Positions 46,933 to 60,000 of a DNA stretch of 64,000 bases are shown piece after piece (the first letter of the stretch is position 1; the number at the start of each line of letters is the position of its first letter). Below the pieces are notes generated by a model that had not been told where the DNA came from, searched no databases, and saw only the letters and a program-made list of their open reading frames with translations. Source of the DNA: Owenia fusiformis (taxonomy: Eukaryota; Annelida; Polychaeta; Sabellida; Oweniidae); contig CAIIXF020000008.1 in assembly GCA_903813345.2 (NCBI GenBank), positions 35,922,867 to 35,986,866 of the forward strand, read 5' to 3'. Made by a program: the position numbers and the translations under genes.

Positions 46933-49841
46933 AGTGTTCCGTGTGCTCATTTACACGTGGCCAATTCCGACATTGTGCTACTCATTTGCCACTCAGCATT
47001 TTTGGGATAAGGCAATTCAAAAATAAGTGTAATATGTTTAAAGGCAGAATCAGATCTATGGGGGTCACAAAATTACAAGCAACATGTACAATTGACCTAC
47101 TAATCTATTCTTTCAATCTCAAATAAAATATCTCCCAAGAGATCTTCGGTATATTATAAATTGGTGAAGTTATAATGGATTAAAAGTGCAAAAATGGGTG
47201 AACAATGTTTAAATTCTCCCAAATAAAAAGAATGGTAACCACATTCTTATAGAAAAATAATACTTTATAAAGTGTGCAGTTAAGGTTTTTTTTAGAAAAT
47301 AGACATGAAAAGGAATGATATCCCGGGAATGATATATGCCAGAAAAGTTCTAAAATTGAAACAATTTTTGTTAGGCTGCTCGCTATATCTGATTCTCTCT
47401 TTAAAGTTAACGTCCAGATGAAATTTTATTCTTAAACGTCATTAAAGGTTAAAAATGTTCAACGTTCGATAGGTTCCATGCATTAGTTCATACCTTTTCA
47501 GGCCACATTTCGAGGCTCCTCAGGGGGATCACCCAAAGTTCAGCCTTCGTATTCGATCACGTGGTATTCAAGTGATAGATCCATATAAGGCTTACATGAC
47601 CATATAGGAATCCAACTGTTCGTTGTCCGCCATTTTGAATATCATGTGATAGATCCATATAAGGTTTGCATGACCATATAGGATGGCTAAGGGGAATCCC
47701 CGAATACGAAAGAATATGATAGTATTATGGGAGCTTCTCACTTCTTCTGGCTCCTCACATAGAGGTTTTAATGGTGAAAATTAATGCATTCAATCAATCG
47801 AAAGTTTTTTCAACATATCATTAAGTATCAGTCATTACGATTTTCTGTACTAGTAATCTAAATCAAAGATCTTCATAAATTATGCGTAAATTTACACTAC
47901 TGGAAAATTATATGATGTAATTCAATAGACAATGTTCTTAATAAACGAGATGCAATCTCTAGCCAAAGCTATGTTTAATATCTAATGAGTGTCATATGTT
48001 AATTAAAAGCACAACGCTTTGTAATGTATAGAAGGGCAAATAACGAAAGGTTGAAGGTGAAAAAGCAAATTAAAGAACAAATCCTTTTTTATTAATAACT
48101 ATTCGGAATTAATATTGTTCAATATAAATAATAAAAACACCAAAAGACAAACAAAGAAAGGGATTGGGAACTTCTTTTACTATTATAATATAAGATCACA
48201 ATTTTAAAGCTTCTATCCTGGACATCCATTAAAATGTGAAGGCAGGGGCCTTAAAAGGCCCAGAAATGACCAAAAAGGCCCATTTTTTATGGGCCCACCC
48301 AGGGGGGGGGGGGGGGCTGGCCCAGTTCCGCCAGTGGAAGGGATATGACGTTAACCATGTATCATGATTACAATTTGATGGACAACTCATTTAGATATAA
48401 TTGATAGTACCGATGCCATGTATCGCGGTAGCTGCAAGCTATTGAGTCAAACCTGACGCCGACCTAAATAACGAGTAAACCTGCCTAAAAGCAGGTACTA
48501 ACATTGACTTACTGGCCATGACTTCAAAATATTGATCGTTAAGGTGGCGTAAAAGTCATGCGATCACTGTTCGTTGACACACGGGTTTTTCGTCATTTCA
48601 ACTTCAAAATGACGGGTTTAATTCATGCAAATAATAGATGTCAGTCCGGCAGCCGGAAGTTGCATTCGCGAATCGTAGCTCATTTACTGCTTATCTTGGT
48701 GATTTCCATAGCTACAGACTAGAAAATGCATCTAAGCTAGCATTCGCGAATGCAACTACTGGCTGCCGGTGTAAAAGGGTAGGAGGTCCTATTAATTTAT
48801 GGTCCTACTCTCCATTGATTTATATGGTGACCTATTTCCCTTATTACATAATCCCCGGAAGACCATAATCACCGGGGGACCATAATTTCTTTCACATCAG
48901 TCGATGAGTATTTTGTTTATAATTGCATTCAGTTTTGAACAAAATATTCATTCATAAGATACAGGAAGTATATTAAAAGTTGTAATTTAAATATAGGCCA
49001 TATATTTACAATAAATTTACAACGCTTTTGTTTCCAAAAAACAATACAAATGTTCGTAGAAATCATAGCATAGGAAGCAAGTAATCTGACAATTTCAGAT
49101 TTTTGCATGCACCTGAACAGACTCTATTTGGCTACAATTACAATAATTCCATATTTATGATTTGTGTTTTATCATGGGTGATCATTAAATTGTCCAGAGT
49201 TTTAATTTAATGCCTGGAGGTGTAATGTCACATCCTCTTTACATTTAATCAAATGAAATTTTGGCAACTCGTTTTATCATATGGAAATTCTTCAACCCCA
49301 CGTTTTGTTGCACTGTGCTTGATCTACCCCCAGGTTCACAATCATCTCTTCAATTTGTTTAACAAGGCACGGGATCTGGAAAAATAATTATAAATGATCT
49401 TTGAATACTACTATAGTATTATTTTCACTATTTTACCAAAGCGATTCAATAAATATGAATGTGGCGTTTATATCCACATCTATTGGCTCGGCAACTGCGA
49501 TCATCAGCGAACCTGTGGCGCTCTAAACACGTACGACCTCGATGTTTCTCTACCACGTGATCTAGGGGACTATAAAAGCTGGTCAAGTTTTTGGAAGTTT
49601 CAAGATGATCAATGTGTCATTCTTTACAGTTGTGCGTTGAAAAGAGCCGCGCAAATGTTACAATTTTCGCAGCGTAGTTGCCACGTGTGTAATGCGTGTG
49701 TACTTCATTCATGGATAATGGAGATATTACCACGCTTGTCTCGCCTACGCGACCCTATCACGTTCTCAAATCGTTCGAGGTCAGATCGCAGAACCTTGGT
49801 GTCTGTATTGAATATACTACTAGTAATTGTCAAAACTAAAA
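46933..49841. other. Intergenic between histone H3 and the channel gene
   Basis: No gene is supported. It includes a hairpin repeat (48646-48769), a degenerate piece of the TGCCTGGGTCACA MITE loop (about 48899-48957), a poly(G) run at about 48303 and a TATAAAAG string at 49570. The plus-strand frame at 49394-49852 has no domain. Confidence 0.4.
48646..48769. repeat. Inverted repeat (28-bp arms)
   Basis: ccggcagccggaagttgcat and the continuing tcgcgaat pair with attcgcgaatgcaactactg and the continuing gctgccgg, around a roughly 70-bp loop. Confidence 0.7.
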
Positions 49842-52800
49842 CTACCTTTTAGTTTTGCTATCTTTGTTTTCTCTTTCTTCACGTGTTGACCTGAAATAGA
49901 AATACTTCTGATAATGGGAGAAAGTATCAAATGACTGTACTATGTACTACAGATAGTAAAAAACTCATAGCAATAATGAATGAAAAGCAAAGGTATCACT
50001 CATTTTCAAAGCTTGCAGAGATATAACTGCAGAAACCAGAAACCTTGAAAATTTAGAGCACCATCTATGTGAAAGCTGTCACATAATACAGTTTGACTGG
50101 TGTAAGTGGAACAGTACACCTTTGGTACATACAAAGGTGTTCGACTAGGGAGGTATTACAGACTTTTATATCACGTTTGTGTAATGAGTCAAGGAGGGCT
50201 AGAAAAGGTGTTCTACTTTCACAAGATTTACTATATGAGGTGTTAGCTACCTTATGCTTTCTCTGGTGCTATCTGGCATGGTGAGAGTACTAACGTTGGT
50301 ATCAGAATTCAAATTTACATCCATAGACCCCGAATCATCATCCTTTCTAGCCAACTCTGTCAAGTCATCTCTGAAATATAAAACATATTTATATAGATAT
50401 ATGTACAGTATATATGTGTCATGCTTCCAAGTATGTAATAATGATGATGGTACTATATAGAAAATATCAAAAAACCTTACACTGCCAGTCATCTCTAAAT
50501 ATAAAACATATTTATATAAAAATGGCATCAATTTTCAAAATGGATGACTTATTAAGCAAAGTGTCAAAAAACAATGTGTCATGCTTCCAACTATGTAATA
50601 ATGATGGTACTACATGCATCATAAAATAGAAAATTATACTTAACTACATATACAGTGTATTGACATTAAAATGGCCACAATTTGAAACCAGTGGCAATTT
50701 TGGAAAATGACTTTTGAGCAGAACTTGCTTTCTAATAAAGCAGATGTGTACACAATATCAACTATATTTGAATTCTTGCCCAAAGGGACAGACTTGTGTT
50801 CAATGTAATAATTAACAGATTCTTACTCGCTGGTGGAAGCATCAGGTATGGTGTTTTCCTGCTTTCCTTCTTTAGCCTCCAAGTCATGAGAGGTCAGGAA
50901 ACGTTTGGCCCAGTCAGGCATTTCCCCATTTGTTTCTTTCTTCTTCTTTGACTTTGGCAGCTTTGGAGTCTGGACTCCTAAATATGATCCTGGTGAAAGA
51001 AATTTTCATACTTTGAATTGTTTTACAAGCAATGTGTACATCTGTATTGTATCATACATGTAGGCTGGTTGCTCAAAGCCTACATTTTATTTGCTCAAAA
51101 ATTTGAAAATCAAACAGGTGAAACATGCTTTTACATTATCAGGGATCGAAACTCATACATGTAGCTGCCTGACTGCAAATGCAAATCTCTTTTTAATCTC
51201 GTCAATGGAGATAGAAAAACTGGTTGTCTATTGGGCAATGGATGGAATGCCAATATGTTAAATTGGGAAATCACTTTTCACTTTTGGCAATGGACATGGA
51301 AAAACTGGTTGTCTAATGGGCAATTGACTGAATGTGAATATGGTTATACAGTTGTTGTGAACTCTGTACCTGAATCTTCAACTTCATGTTTCTGATTATC
51401 TGTTTGGTCTTCTTGACTCTCTGCAGTTTCAACATTAATCTAAAAAAAGAATATATTTGTTACAAAGCAGTATTTGAAGTGAGATTGGCAACTAAATGGT
51501 TCAGTTACAAATAATAACCCCATCCTAAAGTCATTCTTTAAAAATTAAAACAGAAGGCTTGAAAATGATCCCTGCCATTTTTAAAGCAGCAGCCATTTTG
51601 GAAAAAAGATTTTGCCTAAAACTATTCATCAAAAATTAATCTTTCCACTAAATATGAAGAAAATCCATATACTATTCTAGTATTCAAGTTATCTTCCAGA
51701 CAGATGGACAGACAGACTGACAGACAGACGTAGGGCTTCACTATATCCCTATTTCCTCCATTGGTATATTACCTGTGGCACATGAACTGTAGGTGCAGCC
51801 TGTTCTTCTTGTTCTTCTTTGATCTCATCTACCAAACTGAAAATATAATTTAAAAAATTGACCAAAACAGAGCTTGATTTTCAGCCATTCCTCAATTAGA
51901 GCAAAACCCTTTTTTCAGTGTCTTCAACTTCTTTTGTATTTATGACTGACATCTATACGATGTATTTTCAAGTAAATCATTGTAATGTTTGTAATGAACA
52001 GACCCATACTATATAAATAACAAGTAATTGATGATTAGTGATCAACTTAGTACATGAATGTAGGAGATATGATATAGAGTACAGAGTACTTGGAGACAAT
52101 GTTGTCCATGTAGGTAAGTTAGGTAACTGTCCAACAAATGGCTTCTCAAGATATCCAGCAATAATCACCTATACAGAATGGCTTACTTAACCTCCATGAT
52201 CTATATTAGAACATATCTTACTTGACTAGTTTAGGGTTTAATCTCCTGGCTAAAGCACCTCCTCCTTTCTTGCTTTCCTTCATTTCTGCTCTCACTATTC
52301 TATTCAGCTCAAGCATCTGTAAAACAATGCATACATGTAGAGGTCATTATACCGAAAGCTCTCATTTTTTATTTTTTTTGATCTCCTGCTATGGAAGTAT
52401 GATACATGACGTACCTATTGTCAATAACGATCACACAGTGATCAAATTAGGGTTCCTAAATATTATAATGAAACAATACTTTGAACAACCCTGAAAATCT
52501 CAATTAAGTTAATGGAGCATTTTGTATTGAAGTACACAGGCAAGAAAATTGAGAGGACATCTAGCTAACCTCTTGCTCAGCTGTTGACAATAAGTACTTT
52601 TTTAGGTACAATAAAAAAACAATGATATGATAAAATGACCCATTTAAAGTAAATGCATTTACATACAGTTTTCCATTTATCTTTGTTTAAAAATATTAAT
52701 TCAAAAATAAGTATTACTTGTGCAAATGTAAAATAAAATGTAACCACTTGTTGGACTGGGGATAAACCTATACATCAAATTCCATTTTTGTAATATTGAC

Positions 52801-54068
52801 AAGACAAACTGAGATAAATATTGCACTTTAAGTAAGAGCAAATGGTTGGTTTGTTTATTACTAAAATGCCCAAAACTTAAGTCAAACAAATTAACACTAT
52901 TATTGCTGTCAAGCGACAACATTTCTCAAAAGATATCTCATATACCCATTAGCACAAGACAGCCATAGACTTTTTCAGGTGTGATGAAAAGATAATTACA
53001 ATTTCAGATATCAGTTACAAATGGAGTTATAATCATCATCTCTTCCCCTTGGATATTTTACTAATTGTGATATGAATTAGGATATTCTAAATCAACTTAC
53101 CTCTTCTTGGTTCATGACCGTCATGTCTCCTAATATTTTACGTCTCCAGTCTCCATGGTTACCTTTAATCTAGAAGGATATAAATAGTTAACGCATTTTT
53201 GTATATATAATATAGAAAAATTCTAAAGCAAAATTTACTTTTCTTCGTGAAAATGTTTTCTGAAGAATTTCTTTGGGTATGCAAATAGCTTTGTAATGTG
53301 TAAAAGGATACATTATGTACTGCAGTTGGTATCTATGGTTTTAGCAAAAGCAGTGTCTGGAGAACTGTCAAGTGAAATTGACTATGGATCAGGTGAACTG
53401 CTGTCATAGAAAGCTGAACAACTTGTCCGTTATTTAATTTTGACCCATAAATCTGAAATCCTTGCGACACACCAAAAATGTGTTGACGGTAAAAACTGTT
53501 GTTATTGAACACACTTGGGGCCACAAGAGTCCTTATTAAGAACGGTTCATTCACAGGAAGACAATGGATGGTAGGATTTTTAGTTTCACTTGAGAGGTGT
53601 TCCTATGATGTGTTCCTATGATAGAGGTGTTCCTATGGTAGAGGTTTTCCACTTGGAACAGTTTTTTCTGTTATATTATATGACTTGGTCAAATTATTTA
53701 ATAAGACACACAGTAATAGCTATGGCACTTTAAGGGGCAAAATGACCATCATATAATTTATTCAACGTGCCCAAAACCTACCTAGATCTTAGCAATATTC
53801 TGCTCTTTCACGGGCAAAATTCAAATTGAATAGATTTTCCTGGAATATGATGCCAATAGATTTATCTATGTGTGCCCTCCCACACACCAATGTTGTCCCC
53901 ACACAAGGCAACAATAGCATAGCACTTAACAAATTGTGATTAAACATTTACCGCATTTCTCTTGGACATGTTGATGTTAGTTGATTGTCTGTATAGCCCC
54001 CTATTTGGGGCACTAAGCCCCTGTGGGGCCAATGCACTCTCTGCCTTCATAGGAACCTCTGACTGAAT
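49842..54068 (-). other. Distal cytosolic tail exons (unrecognised)
   Basis: Eight small in-phase exons follow the SH3 exons. Peptides include HGDWRRKILGDMTVMNQEE, MLELNRIVRAEMKESKKGGG, LVDEIKEEQEEQAAPTVHVP and EMPDWAKRFLTSHDLEAKEG. The composition is highly charged, with no known domain, and is probably flexible or helical. The last two exons have donor-like GTAG sequences that also create stops (50247, 49842), so the 3' end is uncertain. If the GTAAAT donor at 55097 is not used, these exons would need another promoter or belong to another transcript. Confidence 0.6.
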
Positions 54069-57000
54069 CTAAAAGACATGTAAAATATGCAATATTATAA
54101 CATACCTATGATGATGTATAGTGCAAAGTGTTCACAAGACAGCGGGCCAATATAAGTTTTGAAAAGCCCGCGCCCGCTAACTTTCTGATTGGTCAAGGCG
54201 CTGACGTCATAACCAATCAATCGAAGATAAAACTGTGCGAGCAATTTTTCTAAACTCATTTCAATCATTTTCAAACCATTTGTTTGTCAATTCTATAAGA
54301 AAACAGTACTCTCTGACCAGTCTACATCATCATAGGTATGTTATAAATCGTTTATGTCACTATCGTGGCACATTATGCCCTCGGTTCTCAGAGAGCAATG
54401 TCCCTCCCAAGGTCGGGCCATATATCACTTAGACCTCGGGCATATATGCCACGATAGTGACGTAACCTCTAAATAGTTCCCAGTAATAATCTACATTATA
54501 CCACTCTAAGTCCAATTACAGTTGCATAACATGGGTCTTTAACAACGATATACAGTGGACAGTGGTATATCATCATAGTATACAACTCCTCCGTATACGC
54601 TCCAGCGTATACCACTGTAGAAGTGCATTCTGGGAACTAATGAATAAAAAAATCATGAAAATTTTCATGATTTCCTAGAATCAAGTGACGTCATAAATGG
54701 TTCGAGATCAACATCAGCATTATTGAGTTGGCTATGGGATATTTTTATGGTTTTTAATTGTTATGATTGTGTTCGAATCAACTGTAATTGAACTTAGAGT
54801 GGCATAATAAGATTATACAATGGTTCATTCTGTATATCGTGCATTTTATACTCTCGTGAGAATATAATATATTCACTCGTTCGCTACGCTCACTTGTGAA
54901 TATATCATATACTCACTCGAGTATAAAAACGATATACAGAAAGAACCATTATATAACCTCATATTGTACAGTATATACAACTAGTATTTTGTTTCATCCA
55001 GTGTAATGTTATAATTACAGTATTATACAATGTGTAATTATACATGTAACCAAACCCATTAGATTAAGTATTTTTCGCGAAGGTAATCAATATTTACATT
55101 GAGATTATCATTTAGTGGTATTTTTGGTTGCACAGGTAGACTGCTCCAAGCAGGTTTGGGTGGACTGGACTCAATGATACTATGACCTGTGGGTTCAGGG
55201 GTGACTTCCACTGCCTTCTGGCGAGACTTGTTGGCTCCACGCACTATTTCAATGACATTAGATGCTGCAAAATATTTAAATACAATTCAAGTAAGCTATC
55301 ATTGACTCTTTAAGTCCCTGCTATCATTTATGCATACATTGCTATTTTTATTTCTACTGTACGACAGATGATTTAATTTAGAGATCTAACGAAAGACCTA
55401 TTGTATAACTCTTAGTTTCATAGTCATTGGCAATCTTTTAAAATCATTATCTCCAATAATGAAGAGCAACTGTTTAATGAATACAATTTCATTTTTTACA
55501 ATTTTTACCTGGAAACCACCCTGTTTTGTCTCTAGTTGTTCCTTTCCACATCCTGCCCTGTTTTTCTATCAACTTCACTTCATCTCCAACATGAAGATCT
55601 ATTTCAGAGTCTTTAGTTTTCCTAAATGCTGATATCACCTTGATTTTCACCCCAGTTTGACGCTTTCTCTTCTTCATTTTCTTTTTTAGGATTCTCTGTT
55701 TGCGTTCATGTGCAGTCAGCCCAGTGTAATCTTCCTCCTGTACAAAATGGGAGAAAGAGGATGATGACAGTTGTTGCATCAAGTTTAGAGGCTAACCAAC
55801 ATTAACAACAAGCTAACCCACACATCCACTCTCCTTCCCAGATTCATGATGTCAATTGTCATCTGGCCAATATAACTAATTATGGGTTTCACATGTAGTT
55901 TGATCTCAAGAAGAGAACTTCAAGGTTACTGGTATAGATAAAGAAGGAATGACATGAACTTTAAGAACTTGAATGAATATACAGTAAAACCATGAAAGTG
56001 GAAAACCTTTTGAATTGGAACACCTTAACACCTTGTTTCATTAGAGGAACACATTTCCAACTCCAGTTACCCATATAATTAAATTAAACTTGTAAACTTA
56101 ACACTACATCTTCATCAATAATCCGCAAAAGGCTAATAAGCCCATTTAAAGCAGATATATAGTTTAACAGTGATATAATTTGAATAGAATACAATTTGAA
56201 CCTTAACATTTACTACTTGAGGTACGAAAGTCATTCCACTCCCACATGTTTAACTGTATCTTGATTTATTTGATAATAGTAAAACACATGTACATATACT
56301 CACAGTATCGGAAGATGGTATTTGTTGTTGAACTTTAGAATGATGTTTGTTGAGAGATGGAGAATTCAGATTAGTCAAACTCCCTGATGGATTCTAAAAT
56401 GTAACAAAGCAATTGATGCAAATACAGAAAAAATCATGTATAATAAAATTTTGGTAACAAACACAATATCAATTATTGATAAAGTTAAAGCATATAGTGC
56501 ATTACTTCTGGGACAACCCTCGTACAACTGAATTAAATCATTACACAGAGTGGAATCAAATGAGTAAAGCAAGTCTTAATAGGTCTGTCATTAGACAAAG
56601 GAGAATGATTTTTATCAAAAGTTCAGGTGAGGTATCTTGTATCGTGTTAGATATTTCAGCCTCTGGCAATATCACTCATAATGTGTACATATTTATAAAA
56701 CAGTTGAAATACAAAATATTAAAATATGATCATGTTTATAATGTAAGCTTTAATATTAATACATGCAACATGCAAAATAAAATATGGCTATAATCTTATA
56801 TATAATGAAAGTAATACAGTACCTTATACAACATGCTGATAGGGGTACATGTATGTTGAAGGGTGATAGGCATTGTTATGCATGGATCATTTAGAAAGAT
56901 AGTTGCAAGAAAAAACAAGGTATTAACATGACAAAATGTCACCACCTACAGTCAAAACAGAAATGTTTGTGAGTACTTTGAATTTAAAAAATAAGCAATC

Positions 57001-60000
57001 AAATGACCATATTGAAACAGTTTATGTAAAAATAGAAACATTTATATTTATCCCAACTTTTGTATATTTCAGATAGTAATGTATAATGTGCAGCAAAGCT
57101 GTGGCTTTTTATAATTTAGGAAGTTTCAGCCATGTTAATTTTTCCGAAAATAACATGGCAGAGAAGTATCAAAATATAAGAGGACACAGATATGATAGCT
57201 AAAGTAAAAAACAAACTAAAATATACAAAAGTTGGGATAAATAAAAATGTTTCTATTTTTACATAAACTGTTTCAGTGTGGTCATTTGATTGCTTATTTT
57301 TTAAATTTAAAGTACTCACAAACATTTAGACCCTGAGAAGGTCTTTGAAGGTGAAATCTTCTGAAAACTTGAAGATTTTTTTGAAAAAAATATTGGTCAA
57401 TTTGAAGCAAGTTGAAAAAAGACCTTTTTGACCTTGAGAAGGTCATTGGAGGTCAAGTCTATATTCAGATTTGAACTTTTGAGAACTTATAGATGATTTT
57501 GAATCCTTTTTAAATCTTTTTTGACCTTGAAAAGGTCATCGAATGTCAAATCTTAATTCTAGAGTCAGATTTGAACTTCTAAAAACTTGTAGATGATTTT
57601 GAAAAAAAATTAAGTCAGTCTAAACAGTATTTGTCAAGTTGCTGGAAGTTGTAAGAAATTGTTACATATGTCGATCGCCAACCACCAACCGCCAAGCACC
57701 ATCCGCCAATCGCCATCACAAAAAATGGAGACCATAACAATATGTCACCACTTTTTGGTGGTGACATAAAAATCAAATTAGGACACCAAGTAGTTAAAAT
57801 GAGGTTTGAGCAAATTTTGTAAGAAGGTATGTGGAAGAAACCTTGTTGAAAAGACTTTTAGGTGGTTTCTCCATATTTTCCCCATACTCTTAATCTTCAG
57901 CAATGAGACCCTTGTCTAGCACTCACACTTAAAAACTCTATCTAATCCAAAGTCTCTGTGGTTTTTGTGCTATTCCAGGGAAATTACCAGTATTTAATGA
58001 AAAAAACATGAAAACCATGTTTTCCATCGATTGTGAAATCATTTATGAAATCATGGAAAAGCAATGTAAATGTCATGGACAATTTCATTTTTTCATGCGA
58101 GTGAAATTATAATTCCATGTATGTGTTAAATATAGCACATTATTAAATACATATATATTAAGTATTAATTAAAGTTAAGTGAGTTCAATATCCCTAATGA
58201 GTTAAAAACATGCTGATATGCATTGTTAACCTATACTGTATGAGAACATGCCATGAGTTAAATATCTATGAATTAAAAAACATGCATATAAGATAAATCC
58301 AAACCTGTGACCCATTGGAAGATACTGGTTGCATAGCAACAACAGATCTACGCCTTTCGTTGACCATGGCTAGAGAAATCTTGCGGCCAGGAATGTGTGC
58401 TTCAGACTATAGATGGAGTGTGTGAATGCAAATATAGACTATAATTATAAGGTCAACTACTAGCAATGGCCTAAAAGACGACAATAGATGGCGAGAAATT
58501 CAGCTGGTTTACCTTAACGTATCAAAATTGCTCAGAAAATAAATAAATAAATTTTACTGAATATATCTAGAAGAATAAATCCAGAAAAATAAATTCTGAA
58601 TGACCAATCTGCCATTTATATGAGTCCCGTCTTTCATTGTAACATTAAAGTATTCAATAATATTGAAAATAGTCTTGAGTCAAAAATTGAAAATGAAACT
58701 TCTTCAAATTGCTCAGATAATAGGGACCAATACAAGTTCATAAAAAGAGAATACTTTTTTAAAACCTCAACTTCATTTTGGGGTAAATACTGTTTATTAT
58801 GCTTTCGTTGGAGAATGTTATTTAGTATTAAAATACCAAAAATGATTGAGTTCAATCAAAATCTTCAGGTAAACTTGTTGCATGTCTGAGGAAGATTAAG
58901 AAATAAATTGATAATTTGTAAATCTCAATCATTTTTGATGCTTTTGTTGAAGATTACTTTTAGACTATTTTCATAGATTATCAAATATTTCAAGTGATTA
59001 AGCAAAAACATTATACACAAATACTGCAATTATTGTTAGATGTAAGCAAACGCACAAACATAAACAAACAGACAAACAAACAAATAACACACAGAATATT
59101 ACATTTAGCAGCGGAATAAAAATTCAACTAAGTGCTTCTTTACAATTAAATCTATAATTTGCTCTTAAGCGAGAAAAACACTACTTATACATGTATTAAT
59201 CAAACTAAACTGGTAGTGTTACACAGACTTAGGATATAGAAGAACATATAAGAACATATAAGTGCAACAAATTAAGGAACACATCAATATTATCAATGTA
59301 ACTCTGCCTCTAGAGTGCTCAGTCGTCATTACTTCTCCCTCTGAGACCATGCTTCAATTCTATGACCCACTGTGCCAGATTTTATGCACATGCTGTCAGA
59401 TGTTTGTATGAAGATAAAGGACATACAAAAGAACGAATTGGTGAAGAGGTAGATGGATGGAGGATTGAGCAATTTTCATAAGCTTACAGCCAACAATTCT
59501 TTGTAATCTCAATTTTTGCACTTTTTGATTCATGGAACACTCTCTAGTCACTTGATTGACAGTTGATTTAGACAGATTACTGCAAATCATTTGTGATTTG
59601 CTAGTAGTCATGAACTTTAAGTAACCTGTGCTAGCAATAACCTCTGTCAACAGGCTTCCAGAGGGAGAAAAAAAATGACGACTGCCGGAAACAGGGTCTG
59701 AGCTATAGAGATCATAAATATTATTTTGATGTGACACCAGTCATGTAAAGGTCAGTTATTGAACTTTTACTTACCCTAGAAGGTGCAAATACTTCATCAA
59801 GCAGTTGCTTCGCTGACTTCACAATGGTTCTCTGAAAAGTATGCACATTAAATTCAATTGTACATGTATTGTTATTTAATTATTGGTAGCAGCAAAAGAC
59901 AAAATGCTGCTAAACACTGAACTAATTGTTAAATACCATTTTATGCTGTGAGCAATTAAGGTTTCAGACCATTGTATTAACTACTGAGTTTGCGAGTACA

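Noticed and set aside
49394-49852. 152-codon plus-strand frame with a TATAAAAG motif inside
   Set aside because: No domain, no signal peptide and no splice context. Its end overlaps the last exon of the minus-strand channel gene.
53333-53554. 73-codon minus-strand frame in a channel intron
   Set aside because: No acceptor or donor in phase with the neighbouring exons, and no domain.
58620-58889. Opposing frames of 89 and 73 codons
   Set aside because: AT-rich chance frames within an intron; neither has splice or domain support.
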